Source of the DNA: Hemileia vastatrix
Lineage: Eukaryota > Basidiomycota > Pucciniomycetes > Pucciniales > Zaghouaniaceae
Direction: 5' to 3'
Length of the DNA: 64,000 nt
NCBI GenBank assembly: GCA_030280995.1
Contig: JASXTE010000064.1
Coordinates: forward strand, 1 to 64,000
A model generated the notes under the pieces. The model saw only the letters and a program-made list of their open reading frames with translations. It was not told where the DNA came from and did no database searches. Position 1 is the first letter of the stretch. Each line of letters starts with the position of its first letter. This document shows positions 47,701-59,787 of this stretch, in pieces. Made by a program: the position numbers and the translations under genes.

Positions 47701-50334
47701 TGGACAATGGCTGAGGCAGCAACTGTTCCTGTTTGCTATGTCACAGTCTATTATGCTCTGTTTGTTCGAGGTAATTTGCGACCAGGAGAATCAATTTTAA
47801 TCCATGCTGGTTCTGGTGGTATCGGACAAGCTGCAATATCGGTTTGTCTCAATATCGGATGTACTGTGTTCACGACAGTTGGTTCTCAAGCAAAGAGAGA
47901 TTTCATTCGTAAAGAATTTCCCGTAATACCTGAATCTCACATCGGCAATTCTCGAGACATTTCATTTGAAGAAATGATCTTACGAGAAACAAATGGTCGA
48001 GGTGTTGACATGGTTCTCAATTCACTTGCTGATGATAAACTTCAAGCAAGTATTCGATGTTTGGCAGACTTTGGACGTTTCATCGAAATCGGCAAATATG
48101 ACATTATTCAAAATAATCCACTTAATTTGTCAGATCTGGGGCGAAACAAAACATACCATGTTGTGTGTGTTGCTCATTTAGATTTCGATGCTCTCGTCAA
48201 CAAATCTGAATCTGCATTGAGACTTTGTGTCAAATTACACAAAGTTGTGCAAAATGGTATCGAAACTGGTGCAATCAGGCCACTCAAGTATCATGTATTT
48301 GAAAAAGATCAGGCCGAAGAAGCATTCCGTTTCATGTCCACTGGTAAACACATGGGTAAAGTGCTCATCAAAATACGTGAGGATGATGACTTAACGAGTC
48401 TTCCCAAACCGGTGACTATAATGGCACTGAGACAAACTCATTTCCATCCACTCAAATCATACATCATAACTGGTGGTCTCGGTGGATTCGGTTTGGAATT
48501 GGCCGACTGGATTATTTCACGCGGTGCAACTAAATTGATTCTTACTTCGAGATCAGGGGCAAAAACACCATTCCAGCAGGTGTGCATTAAACGATTCCGA
48601 GACAAAGGTGCAACTGTCATAATTTCTAAATCTGATGTCAGTACACTGGAAGGAGCAACTTCCTTGATCGATGAAGCTCTAGCTGTTGGACCTGTGGGAG
48701 GTATTTTCCACCTTGCTATGGTTCTTAAAGATGCTGCGATCGAAAATCAAACAGAAGAATCCTTCAAAGAGTCTTGCGCCAGTAAAGTAGCCGGAACCAT
48801 CCATTTGGATGAATTGTCAAGAAGCCGATGCAAAGATGATCTGGAATACTTTGTTTGCTTCTCTTCAGTCACAGCTGGTCGAGGAAATGCTGGACAAATA
48901 AATTACGGATTCTCCAACTCAGTGATGGAACGAATTTGTGAATTAAGACGTAAAAATGGTTTACCTGGTTTGGCTATCCAATGGGGTGCCATTGGTGACG
49001 TCGGAGTTGTTGCTGAATCAATTGGTGGTAATGATATAATCATCGGTGGTACCATTCCTCAGAGAATGCCATCTTGTCTTGCAACTTTGGATTCCTTCTT
49101 ACAATCTCAATCCATTGCAACTGTTTCCAGCATCGTTAAAGCTGATAAACGTCGAACTGCTACTGGTGGTAAAGGAGATCTTCTCAGACAAATTTGTCAT
49201 ATTTTAGGTGTGAAAGATCCTTCAAGTTTGGATCCTCACACAACACTCGGTGATCTTGGATTAGACTCATTGATGGCGGTTGAAATTCGACAAGCATTAG
49301 AACGAGATTATGATATGGTTCTAACTGCTCAAGAAGTTCGAGCACTCAAAGTCAAAGACATTCAACAAATAGGCTCAAATAAGAATGCATCTAGTGACAA
49401 AAAGCCTTCATCATCTGGTGGTAATACACGTGGAACCATTGGAATGATTCCAGTTAAATTAAAATCAACAGATCGATTGTTTACTACCATTGCAAACAGC
49501 GCTTCCAATGGTGGAAGGCCAATATTCTTCTTGCCCAATGCTGGTGATGACTTGACCACCATTGAACAGATGGCCCATCTGGTCAGTCGACCAATCATCG
49601 CAATCTGTTGGACAGATGAAATGAATAAGTTTTCTAATGTTAAAGAAGTTGCTAAGTATCTGGTTGAACAATTGAAACAAATGTATCCAGATTCAACCTA
49701 TGACATTATGGGTGATTCCTTTGGTGGTTTGATTGCATTTGAAGTAGCACTTGAATTGAAATCGAGATTTGGTCAAAAGGCAGTCACTAAATTCCTTCTC
49801 TTAGACAGTTCACCTAATTACACTAAACAAATTCACGCTCCGTACCTAAAGTTCATCGACATTGCCGATGAACATCAATCTCACTCTGACAGTTTGTTAG
49901 CATTCGTTGCATACCATCTCCATGGACATGACCTCGGCGAACTACGTCTTCAACTGACAGGGTTGAAACTCAAAGAAGAACGAATTAAGGTGACTGCAGA
50001 TTACCTGAGTCGAGTTTTGCATTTAGAAGTACCAGCTATTGAGTTGGCTTCATCCAGTGAACGATTCATCCAAAAAATGCGTTTGCTCAATTCATATGAT
50101 AAACCAGAACAAAGTCTTGGAGGTGAAATCAGATTGATTCGACCAATTACTTCAGGCCATGTTGGAGTTGAATTTACATCACCTGTGGCCGAGGACTACG
50201 GATTGGTCAACTTTGCTGATGGAAGTCGTGATGTTCGAACGATTGAGGGCGACAGTGATAGTTACTTACTTTCTCACCTCGAAAGTGCGGGTACAATGAT
50301 TGACGTACACTTCCAATATTTAACTTTTGCTTAA
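41729..50334 (+). CDS. FASN: Fatty acid synthase (type I, animal), 2603 aa, two exons
   Basis: Exons are 41729..41957 and 42752..50334 (one 7583-nt exon), joined in a Glu codon. This cytosolic multi-enzyme makes palmitate from acetyl- and malonyl-CoA (family knowledge). All domains are present. KS (about 36-460): Cys189 in DTACASS, His321 in EAHMTGT, His360 in NMGHTEG. MAT (about 527-850): Ser620 in GHSVGE. DH (about 885-1170): His930 in GHTIDGRILFP. A non-catalytic linker region follows. ER (about 1600-1935): GSGGIG at 1763-1768. KR (about 1975-2180): TGGLGGFG at 1983-1990, Tyr2128. ACP: Ser2249 in LGLDSLM. Thioesterase: Ser2399 in GDSFGG. Usual residues differ in EAHGTGT (G to M) and DTACSSS (S to A). 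It looks intact and functional. Confidence 0.97.
42674..42696. repeat. 7-bp tandem repeat (ACTACTC)3 in FASN intron
   Basis: Three perfect copies about 55 nt before the FASN exon 2 acceptor. Confidence 0.85.
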
Positions 50335-50401
50335 TTAAATGGATTAAAATGATTTTTTTCATCTTCACGGAAACCTACTTGGTTGATAGTTTACATTTCT
50401 T

Positions 50402-50403
<2 letters not shown>

Positions 50404-50434
<31 letters not shown>
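50404..50434. repeat. (TC)n microsatellite in the FASN 3' UTR
   Basis: A perfect dinucleotide run of about 15 copies between the FASN stop and its poly(A) signal. Confidence 0.95.
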
Positions 50435-50438
<4 letters not shown>

Positions 50439-50570
50439 ACGTTGAATACTCGCAAATGATTGTTGTCGCATTTCTGTATTCGATGAGTTCTTATAGCTTT
50501 GCTCATTACGACTGATTTTTCTTTGTTTTAATTTAATTATCTCCTTTCATTTGGTTCTCTTTTTGATCTG

Positions 50571-50576
50571 AATAAA
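50571..50576 (+). terminator. Poly(A) signal for FASN
   Basis: AATAAA about 235 nt past the stop codon. Confidence 0.65.
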
Positions 50577-53500
50577 TTTCAATTGAAACTCACTTTTCAG
50601 GACTGAATCAATTTCCATCGCTTTAATTTAATTGATAGGTTGAAATTAAACAAACATTCGTGCTCAAAGTGATTTTTTGTCCATTTCAGTCGCGCCCGAG
50701 TAAAAGTAAAGACTACAAATGTGTTTCAGGTACAGTTGTAAGCTGAGAGGGTCGATGAAAGTGATCATCGGTTCGAGAAGACGAACAGATAGAACTAACC
50801 TATAATTAACTTGGCAGTCAATGGGTGACGTGAGTGTCACTTGATGTTGGAATTTCAGTCAAGTGAAGTGAATTCATTTGTCCTGAAAAAATGAATATAA
50901 ACTTAGCCCTGTTAATTCAACTGTTGTCTCTTTTGTCCTTTTCCCATAGGATGTGAAAATTGACATTTAAAGCCGACCAGTGCTGATTGTTCGAACATAC
51001 GAAAGAAAATGATGACAGTTCGAGTCGATGATGAAATGTCCGCTCGATAATAATGTAAACGGTTGTTTGATTTTTCCAATTATCAGAACTTTTGATGCAA
51101 GTAGAAGCTTGATGAGTACCTTGATTTATCCAAGGCGAAAATGAAATTGCATTTATTCCATCCTGTTGGATTGGGTGACATTTGATTTGAGAAGGATTGC
51201 ATGCGTACTACTCGTTTATTATTAACCAGTTGATACAACTTTGGCACTTTCACATCAACTCGTTCACTAGAACAAATTGTGCACTAGAACAAAGTTGTGT
51301 ATGCGTTGGTAGTGCACTTTTAATTAACACCAGACATTGGTGGCTTGTGCTGAGTACTCGAGAAGCAAAATAACCCAAAGTCCTTCATTTACTCAACTGT
51401 CATTGAGTTGAGAAGAACATTTTCGAGTTAACAAGTATGAATTCGATCTGCACGACATGAAAATGAGGACATGAATTATCCGCTGATTTACGATGCGTGG
51501 GTGAATTTCACCTGTTGTGACTTTAACTTGGTTGCAACTTAATTTTCTTTGACAAATTCACTCGCCAGTACATTGGACAATTTTTCTACTTTTCCTTCTT
51601 CGCTAATTCCGAGCAGATATTATCCTCTCAACAGATGCATCGAATTTTTCCTCCTGATACATTAACTAAAGCAGAACCAAGACGAAAATTTTGTCCCAAA
51701 TAATCTCCATTTGGTAGGAAAGACTTTTAAACTTTAAAAACAATCCGCCTACTTTACCAACTTTTCTGGACTTTGCACTTCACACATTAATATATTGCAA
51801 ATTACATATTCGACTGCAACACAAGTAATTTTGTCTTTCTTTCATTTTCTCCATTTTCTCCATTTTCATTTCTTCATAATATCCTCATCTGGATTGTTTC
51901 TCTAAGATTAATTATTTTTCCTTTCTCAAGAGGAATTATTTTAGCTCAATTAAGTCCACCAGGACTTTTTCACATCATGTCTTCCATCATTTCAAAGAGA
52001 AAAGTGTCTCTTCATGTCACTTTTCAACAATTACATTTTCAATGACAAATTCTCAATAAGACTCAACAATTTAACAACTTTTTATCATCTCATCAGATTG
52101 GAATTATCAATAACAAACAGGTTTCATTTCATTTGGTCAATCAGTGATTAATTCGTTCATAACTTAATTCATAACACATTGTTTGCCATCTAAGATCGAG
52201 TGTCTGATCACTTTGATATAAGAAGAAGGCTTGTTGTGAATAATTCAATTCAAGCTGCTCGTTGATGAGTATATTCAAATGTCAATGAATCATCCATCTG
52301 AAAAAATGGGACTGGTTGCAATTCAATCGATCAGAAGAATAGTTTATTTGACTCTGAGTAATCTGATTACCATTGGAACAAATATTCTGACTGCAATCTA
52401 TTCTATCTATTCAGAGCAAAGTGATGAAGCATTATTCAGCAAATGGTATCCAAATGAACTTATTGATATTTGTGAGAAGGTTGATGGCGACGGTATTGAT
52501 GTGATTGACTGACCATGACTTAGATATACCAAATGTATATGGCCAGAGATTTTTTCCACGTGCTTGAACATTTAGGTCCATCAATTGGTCCTTTAAGAAA
52601 TATTTCAAGTCACTGTTTACCCAATCAGGCTATGGAGTTTCATGATGCTCATTGAACGTAAGCGAAAAGTCAATTAGGTCAGTCGAATTTTCGACAGGGG
52701 AATTCTCAGGTTCATGATAAGGCGACTGATCAATTTGCGAGTTGTTCATCTGAGAAGGATGATGGATCAATGAGCAAGTGTGAAAGTGAAAGAAGAGGAA
52801 AAAAGAAAAATAGGAGAAAAATGGAAAAATGAAAGGAAAAGGAAGAAAAGGAAAAACGATGATGCAAGGTTGAACGAGACAGGTGAATTGGGCATTGTTG
52901 GTCAGTAGATAAAGAACGAGAAGAACAAAATAGAAGCAGAAAATAAAGGAGGTTAGTTTTGATCAACTCGATTGCACCTTGGTGATTGTAATGCTGAAGG
53001 CGTTATTGATGGCCATTGATCGATCGAGTTGTCATGGAAATTCCATCATTGGAATGAGGAAAGATTTTTTTTATGATTTATCTGATTGCCATGAAAATTA
53101 TGACAATAAAATAAACTTCGTAATTGACTTGATGGTTGGTGATGATATACAATGAGTTATAAGATTAAGCAGTTGACCGATGGGCAACTGCTAGTCCTGT
53201 AGGAGATATGGACAGAGCGAAGGATTAATAAATCAGAAACACAGTTGGGCGTTGTCATTGGACGGTCATCGGTCGTTGTTCGTTGGTCCTTGGTTCTCGG
53301 TCCACGCTCTATGTTCGATGGTCGGTGGTCGATGTCTGCATTAATACTTTACCTTGGGTTTGCACTGCCATATATCTTGTGTCCATCCATCCTGCATCCA
53401 CAAAAGCTTCTTGTGAGTTTATTTTGATTGGTCTTTCTGTCTTTCTCCCGGTCTGCTGTGAGTATGAAATGTCTCTCTCACTTGTCTGTTGATTCATCCC

Positions 53501-53693
53501 TCCTGGAGTATCTCTTCTTCCGTTCGATCTGTTTGCTCCTTTTTCTTTTCTCTTTTCCATCGAGTCATTTGATAGTGAAAGAAAAGAAGAAAAAGGAAGA
53601 ATGAATGCCCACAAGTCATAAATGTGTCGTTGGTTGGCCCGGTGCATCTTTCTATTTCTCTCACCACTTGGACTCACCACCACGTTCAGTCAC

Positions 53694-53757
53694 AGGAAAA
53701 GGGGAAAAAGAGAAAAAAGAGAGAAAGAGAAAAAAGAGAAAAAAGAGAAAGAAAAGG
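53694..53757. repeat. 64-nt uninterrupted homopurine tract
   Basis: The plus strand is A/G only for 64 nt, built from GAAAAAAGA-like units. Open frames here (KKRKKRKK) are artefacts of it. Confidence 0.9.
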
Positions 53758-54223
53758 TGCACAGAGTCGACCAGTTGTCCTTCTTTTCCTGCACTCGAGT
53801 CACCGGAAGAACAGAGTAAATGAAAAGTAAAGAAAGCGAATGAAGCCTACACTCAATGAGTCAATGAACAGACTCAATGGTTCCTAGTACCAGTTGTTCT
53901 GAAAGGTTCTGAAAGACTTGCACAAGTGAAGCTCAATGTTCGATCCTACGAGTAAGATATGAAAATGAACTCGAGCTTGAAATCTCGCAAATTGCAGCGG
54001 GCAGAACAGAACAGAGGTCGACTCAGTTCAACTATCACTGAATTTATATACGAATCTTCTCACTTGCTCAACTCTACTGCTGGCACTTACTTCATTCTTC
54101 AATTGTATTCAAGCCTCTCAGTCGCAATGACTGGGGTGGGAAAAAGTAATTGCTTGCTGGTGATGTGGCCATTCATGAAAAAAGAACCAGACAGGGAGAC
54201 AAAGCCAATATGCAAGCAGGCAC

Positions 54224-54325
54224 AGAGAGAAAGGAATAAAAAAGGAAAAGAGAAAGAGCAAAAAAGGAGAAAAAAGGAGAAAAAAGAAGAAAAAAAAGCA
54301 AAAAAGGGGAAAAAGAGAAAAAGAG
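54224..54325. repeat. About 100-nt purine tract with three interruptions
   Basis: The plus strand is purine except at three positions (54237, 54259 and 54299). Units resemble GGAGAAAAAA. Confidence 0.88.
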
Positions 54326-55416
54326 TGCAGTACAAGTGATAAGCCATTCACTCGATTCGATTCTACTTCTTTCGACCGACTTTGACTTGTGAACTTTTTC
54401 TCTTTTTCTCTTTTCCTCTCATCTCACTTTTTTACCCATTTTCCGAGAACAAGCAGTCAAATCCACCAGTGAGAATATTTTTTCCCCTTGTAAATATATC
54501 AACTCATGTGTAAATAATCAGATGGAAGACAAGTTGAGAGCACCTTAATTTTTTTTTCTTCTTCTCCTTCTTCTCCTTCACTCATCCCAGTTAAATTGCG
54601 AAACCGACAACATCAAGGACATTTAGAACATTGAGGGCACTACATGTTTTATTTTTGTCAAGTCGTCTCAAGTACCCAATTGCTGTGACTGCAGAACTTA
54701 ACTTATCAGACCATTCAACTGATGTCCATCTCAACATCTCTACATCTCTACATCTCTACATCATCTAGTTTTCTACTTTTATACTTCGATTGGCACAAAG
54801 TTCATCTTTCATGGGGCAATAATCTTTGCCAAGTGAATTGTCATGTTTGGGGTGGGTTAAGTGAAATAACATGTTATGGGTTGACTGGATTCCCTTTTTC
54901 ACCACAGTATATTGTCATGGACCAAACAGCCTCTTGTAGACACTTTCTTCGTCGTCACTTGTGACTTATGGTATTCCTTATTATTAACATGATTTATGAA
55001 GACACACTTGATGGTTTTTTTCCTGTCTGGGCGCAATCGAACAGGGACCTGGAAACGCGTGGAAAAAGAGATGAAAGTATCACTCTGTGACAATAAAGCT
55101 TCTTCATTAGTCAATGAAATGTAGCCATCTATTTTTCATTATTCTCAATTAGGAACTTTTCACCATGTTAAAATAATCATTGGTCATTTTTTGTCAAATA
55201 GACCATTTTTCAACCAAAACCACCAGCCTCTTTCGATATTTCTTTTGAAACAGATTAACGACTTTGTAAAATGATCTATCTTTTTTTTTGTCTATGTAAC
55301 CTTTTAAACTGATACTTGTAGGGAAATAAATTTTTACCAAAGATAAACAAGACTCCTTGATTACAAGGAATAACTTTTAATACTTGAAGACAAGTGTGAA
55401 TGGTGAGTGAGAAAAA

Positions 55417-56193
55417 CTAGTGTATAAAACGGTTGATCAAATCGGTGAATGATGGAGCTGACCAATTGAAATCGATGAACCTTTTGTCCGAGTCTCTCAT
55501 TTCATCACCTGTGTCAAATGTCAAATACCCAGAGAGTATTGGTAACATCGGAGGATTTAACCACGGTTGTTGAGGCTTGTGAGGTCGATTTGTCGGCTTT
55601 GGTCGAGTCGTGGGAGGCCGAGAAGGATTTGGATTAACTGTGGTTGTAGGTCTACTTGTCGTTGTTACAGGCTTGACAGTTGTTTCTTCCGTGGGCAAGT
55701 CAATCGGTATTTCATTCACTTCATCACTTGGCAATACTATACGCTCAGGAGTCCTGTCCAATTGCTTTTGCAATTTTTCAACTGTATCTTGTACTTCTTC
55801 CAGTTGTAAATCGATTATCTCTGTATCCAATGATGTTGAGTTCATGGTGAAATTGTCAAATCTATCTCGAAGTAAATCAACTTGATTTGCTAGCAATTTA
55901 AGTGTTCGCTTCATTGATGCTCGAAGAGGCACCCAATAGTTGTCATAGTTGTCCTGATATTTGGTCAGATCAAAAGTTTCACTCGTCGAATCGATCGACT
56001 CAACCGATGAAAGACTTCTTCTTGGTTCTGGTGGTGGAGGTGATACTGGTATGTGATAAATAAAATAACATTCAGTCCATGATAAAGTACAATTATCCAC
56101 ATTACAAGTATCAAGTCTTACCGATAGATGAAATAGTCAAACTCGATAGAATCAGCAGAATCCAGATGACTTTTGTCAACCGAGAATGCATTT
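55417..56193 (-). CDS. Secreted Pro/Thr-rich orphan with short coiled coil, 232 aa, two exons
   Basis: Exons are 56193..56124 and 56045..55417, joined in a Val codon (GTAAGA donor, ACCAG acceptor, 78-nt intron). Exon 1 encodes a signal peptide with a strong hydrophobic core (VIWILLILSSLTI). The mature part starts with PPPPEPRRS. It continues with a helical segment that looks like a short coiled coil (NQVDLLRDRF, LEEVQDTVEKLQKQLD), with NFT and NST sequons between. A Thr/Pro/Arg-rich stretch (TTTSRPTTT, RPPTTRPKPT) suggests O-glycosylation, and a non-repetitive 45-residue C-terminus follows. No family is recognised. An extracellular or mucin-like role is inference. Confidence 0.75.
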
Positions 56194-58107
56194 TACAGTC
56201 GTCAAGTATTTCAATAAAATGAGTAAGTGAATGCCGATTCCGTCAACTGATCAAATGAAACTCGTGGCAACTTTTACTCACCACAATGAAGATCAAGTGA
56301 AGAGTCCTTGAAATGTCTTCGACCAATAGACAGGATTTCCTTGAAAATAAGTGGCATTTACACTTGTTTGACTCTTCAATTTGACTTGAGTAACCAAGCC
56401 CAGGTAAAATACGATCCATTCAATAACACATCAAAAATTACTACCATTCGAGGCCACTTTGACACATTCAAGTGCGTTAAATTACATCAAAATTATTCTC
56501 ATTCAATCCAATTGTGAGTGTGAAGATGACACAAAATGCTTGGTAATAAAAGTTTAACAGCTGTTTTCAGTTTCTCTTTTTTTCTCTTTTTTCTCTTTTT
56601 TCTCTTTTGCCTCTTTAATTGAGTCTCTGATGTCAGTGTATGTTTTGTCAGTCTGTGTTTTCAGTCCCTGTGTCGGTCGTGGTCTGTGCAGATGACCCAC
56701 TTTTACCGATTTCAATGTGATGTAAATAATACAAATGTTTCAAAGATAAGGCAGGGCAAATGTCAGTACATTCATTAATCAACCTGTCTGTCTGTGACAT
56801 TGTAACTGTCCAATTTTTGACTTTTATTTTGTCGGTGACCAATTGAATTACGCCGACACCTGGCATGAATGTCACATTATCCTTGTGGACTCAAATGCCA
56901 TTATGTTTTGTGAGATATCCACAATGACCAGCTAGCAATGAAGTCAGAGTGAAAAAGAGGAAAAAGAGGTAAAAGAGGAAGAAGAAAAAGAGAAACAAAA
57001 TCGACTACATGACAGAAGATGGCACATGCTAGTGAATGTTAATGTAATTCATTTTTATTTTGCTGTGAAAGTAGCATTATTTAGAATGCAATTGCTGCAT
57101 TTTACCTCTGAACAAAGAGACAGGAACAAACATTCACAACTGGACTGAATGAATGACCAGATGATTTATGTGGTCAGCAAAAGGAAACTTTCTTCATTTC
57201 AACTTGTTTCATTGGATGTGTGTGTGTGTTTTTTCTCTGTCTGACTTTTTGCTCATATCTACTTGTCAGATGGAAAGTATTGTCGTCAACTGGCAACCAG
57301 GCTGACTTTTTGTTCGGTCAACTGGCAAGTGTGTCCTGAATGTGTCATTTCCGGTGTACGAGGGAGCCAAAAGCTATTTGACCCACCCGATGTCACCTTC
57401 ATCAAACACTGGCAAAATCAATTTTCATAGGATACTTTGACTTTGACAGATGGTTCAGGCAAATGGTAAAAGTATTTTATTGTAATAAAGGAGGCATGAG
57501 ACACATCCAAAAGGATACAAAGAGTAGAAAGAGTGGAAAGAAAGAAAGAAAGTACAAAGAACACCAGGCACGACAACATTTGTCCACTGATTGGTCAAGG
57601 TAACATTTTTGCGAGTCACTTGACCGCACTGAGAAACTTTGTTCTATCTTCTCATGCATCATCTGTATCATCTGCATCATCATTGACCATTCCAATGAAT
57701 TTTACACACATGACATCATTAGAGTATGAAGAAACAATATTATACTGAGTAAAATTGATGGAAAAGCAAGATTTCATCATGATGACGATTACAATGCTCT
57801 CGGCGGTGGATCAAATATTGACGCCCACTCATGTGAAAATATTTAGCTGATGAATGTTGCTTTGTTTCTTTCTTTGTGACCTTTGTTTCTTTCCTAGCTT
57901 TACATCCGATATTCTATTGTGTCAGCTTTTTGTGACCTTTGAGTCAGTCGATTCATTAGACTCAACCTTGCATGAGATCTCAACTGATCTCTCTCAGTCA
58001 ATGTAAAAAGATGTGTGTCACGTGTTCAATTAATAATTTTCCCCGACCGATTACAAAGTTCTCTTCTATCGTTGGATAAGCATTTCATTTGATATTTGAA
58101 TGTTCAA
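56194..58107. other. 1.9 kb intergenic region
   Basis: No recognised gene. A 38-nt pyrimidine tract lies at 56571-56608 and a purine tract at 56951-56995. Remaining open frames are short and low complexity. Confidence 0.5.
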
Positions 58108-58114
58108 TATAAAT
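58108..58114 (+). promoter_or_regulatory. TATA box of the group 7-like gene
   Basis: TATAAAT lies 62 nt before the ATG at 58170, which predicts a short 5' UTR starting near 58140. Confidence 0.55.
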
Positions 58115-58169
58115 TGCAAGTTGATTGTTACCTTTCACTTTGTACGAAGCAATCACTCTTACTGTAATC

Positions 58170-58880
58170 ATGAAGTATATCGTAACTTGTTTACTCGTCA
58201 TCTTACCAGGTCTGTTAATTGCTGCCCCTCAAGCTGATGCAGCTTCCTTCGAACAATACTTGGACGCCATTCTCACAGCAGTCATCAAGCAAAAGGGTGA
58301 TTTAATTGATCCACTTCCGGTCGATGACAAATATGTCACACTTCCAAGCAAAAATTCCTCCATACCAAGCCCTTTTCGAGTTAACTTCAACTTGACTAAT
58401 GCTAAATTACATGGAATGAAAGGACTTCACCGATCTGGTGCTGCAGCTCAGTCTATCGACTATAAAAATGATAAAGTAACTCGAGTTCAAATGGCTGTTT
58501 CGCCAATGGATTTGACTGGAGACATTAGCATCTCCAGTGGACTTCTTTCCTTTGGTCTACCAGATATCCTTCTTAGAACTAATGCTTCTATTGAACAATT
58601 CGACTTTATCATTGAATTAGTTGCCAACAAATCTCGCAAAGAAATCAAAGTGAATACCTTTGTTGTTGATAAACTAGAAAATTTAAAAGTCAAATTCTAC
58701 CGAGAATCTTTCTTCTTTGGCAATGAAAGAAAAGCCTTCATCTTAAATCTTGCAACCAAAGTGGTTACAAATATCTTCCAAAAAGTTGTCATCGAAGTTG
58801 TTGAAAAAGTCACCAAAGATGTGATGCAAGAAAAAATCGATGCTCTTCCTGACAGTATCAAAAGACTTCTTTACGGATGA
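58170..58880 (+). CDS. Group 7 mite-allergen-like secreted lipid-binding protein, 236 aa, intronless
   Basis: The signal peptide is residues 1 to about 19 (MKYIVTCLLVILPGLLIAA). The mature protein starts with a helix (FEQYLDAILTAVIKQKGDLIDP) and the DPLPV-type turn seen in group 7 allergens. Alternating beta strands follow (KVTRVQMAVSPMDLTGDISI). The end is a long amphipathic helix (about 197-236). This layout is that of the TULIP/JHBP-like fold to which Der p 7-type proteins belong, known to bind lipids (family knowledge). Three to four N-glycosylation sequons are visible (NSS, NLT, NAS, NKS). An in-frame Met 45 nt upstream is less likely, because the chosen Met gives the cleaner signal peptide. 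AATAAA follows at 58953-58958. The specific ligand is unknown. Confidence 0.7.
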   Translation: MKYIVTCLLVILPGLLIAAPQADAASFEQYLDAILTAVIKQKGDLIDPLPVDDKYVTLPSKNSSIPSPFRVNFNLTNAKLHGMKGLHRSGAAAQSIDYKNDKVTRVQMAVSPMDLTGDISISSGLLSFGLPDILLRTNASIEQFDFIIELVANKSRKEIKVNTFVVDKLENLKVKFYRESFFFGNERKAFILNLATKVVTNIFQKVVIEVVEKVTKDVMQEKIDALPDSIKRLLYG

Positions 58881-58952
58881 ATTTCTTCTTGTCACAGTAG
58901 ATCTTTCATGGCACTTGTAAAGGATATCATCCATTATGAATCCTGTTGATCC

Positions 58953-58958
58953 AATAAA
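58953..58958 (+). terminator. Poly(A) signal for the group 7-like gene
   Basis: AATAAA about 70 nt past the stop codon. Confidence 0.7.
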
Positions 58959-59787
58959 AGAATGACTTGACCTACTGATTGATTGATTTGATGACCTTCA
59001 CCTGCTCGATGCTGGTAAATTGATGCTTTTTTCACACTCGAGTAAATTTTTCAATCAACCGAACAGGATAAAATACCTTGCCAATTGTTGGACAGGTCAT
59101 CACATACTAACCACATCCAAGTTGACCATTTGAAATTTCATCTCATGTGTCACTGATTTTCAGGTGTTACATTTGTTCCTAGTTGTTGCTCAATCTAGAC
59201 TTACCTTGATTGGATTGCCAACGTGAGTAAGAGTGAGTGAAACGATAAGCCCAAGGCATCTTTACCATTAGTTCGAAAAAATTGGTTGAAACCTTCATTC
59301 TCAGTGTACTCACATTGTACATTCACTTTATGCAACTTATTTGCAAAGTGCATTAACTATTCATTCGAAAAACAGGGTAAGGGCCACAAGATACTGCTTT
59401 ACTGCTGATCTTTTACACGAGGCTCGATCGACTTTTCCTTCAATGGACAGTCGCAATCAACTAACCCTTTAGTTTATTTCGTACCATAAAAAACATCATC
59501 AACACCCTGCATAACAATTTTTCGCGGTTTTCTTGATGACTGCGTGTCACACAGTTTGTGATAGACCAATGATCTCACCAATGAGATTGACATCACACAC
59601 GATTTACACTACCAATAAATGGTGATTGTTTTCATCTTGCGCAACAGAATATTTTCAATTGCAAAGATTCCTACCTGATTGCTCCGTAAATTAATGTTGA
59701 CTTGAGTAATTATTAAAGTCTTCAAAGTTTCTCGGCAAATTGATTCCATGTTCTGCCCGTTTTCGAGTACGACTTAATAGATTAAGA
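58959..59787. other. Intergenic, no recognised gene
   Basis: Between the group 7-like gene and the elongase pseudogene. I see no coding signal. Any surviving promoter of the dead elongase would be here. Confidence 0.45.

Larger units (their letters stand above)
50577..55416. other. 4.8 kb intergenic region rich in purine tracts
   Basis: No recognised gene. A 77-codon frame at 52279-52512 has a hydrophobic middle but no known match. Strand-asymmetric purine tracts occur at 52782-52856, 53576-53602, 53694-53757 and 54224-54325, with pyrimidine tracts near 54395-54420 and 54550-54580. A 9-bp repeat of CATCTCTA type lies at about 54734-54762. Repeated GGTC/GGTCG words occur at 53250-53335. Confidence 0.5.

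Noticed and set aside
53309..54351. Several overlapping frames (Lys/Arg-rich or Phe/Ser-rich)
   Set aside because: They are translations of the homopurine/homopyrimidine tracts on either strand.
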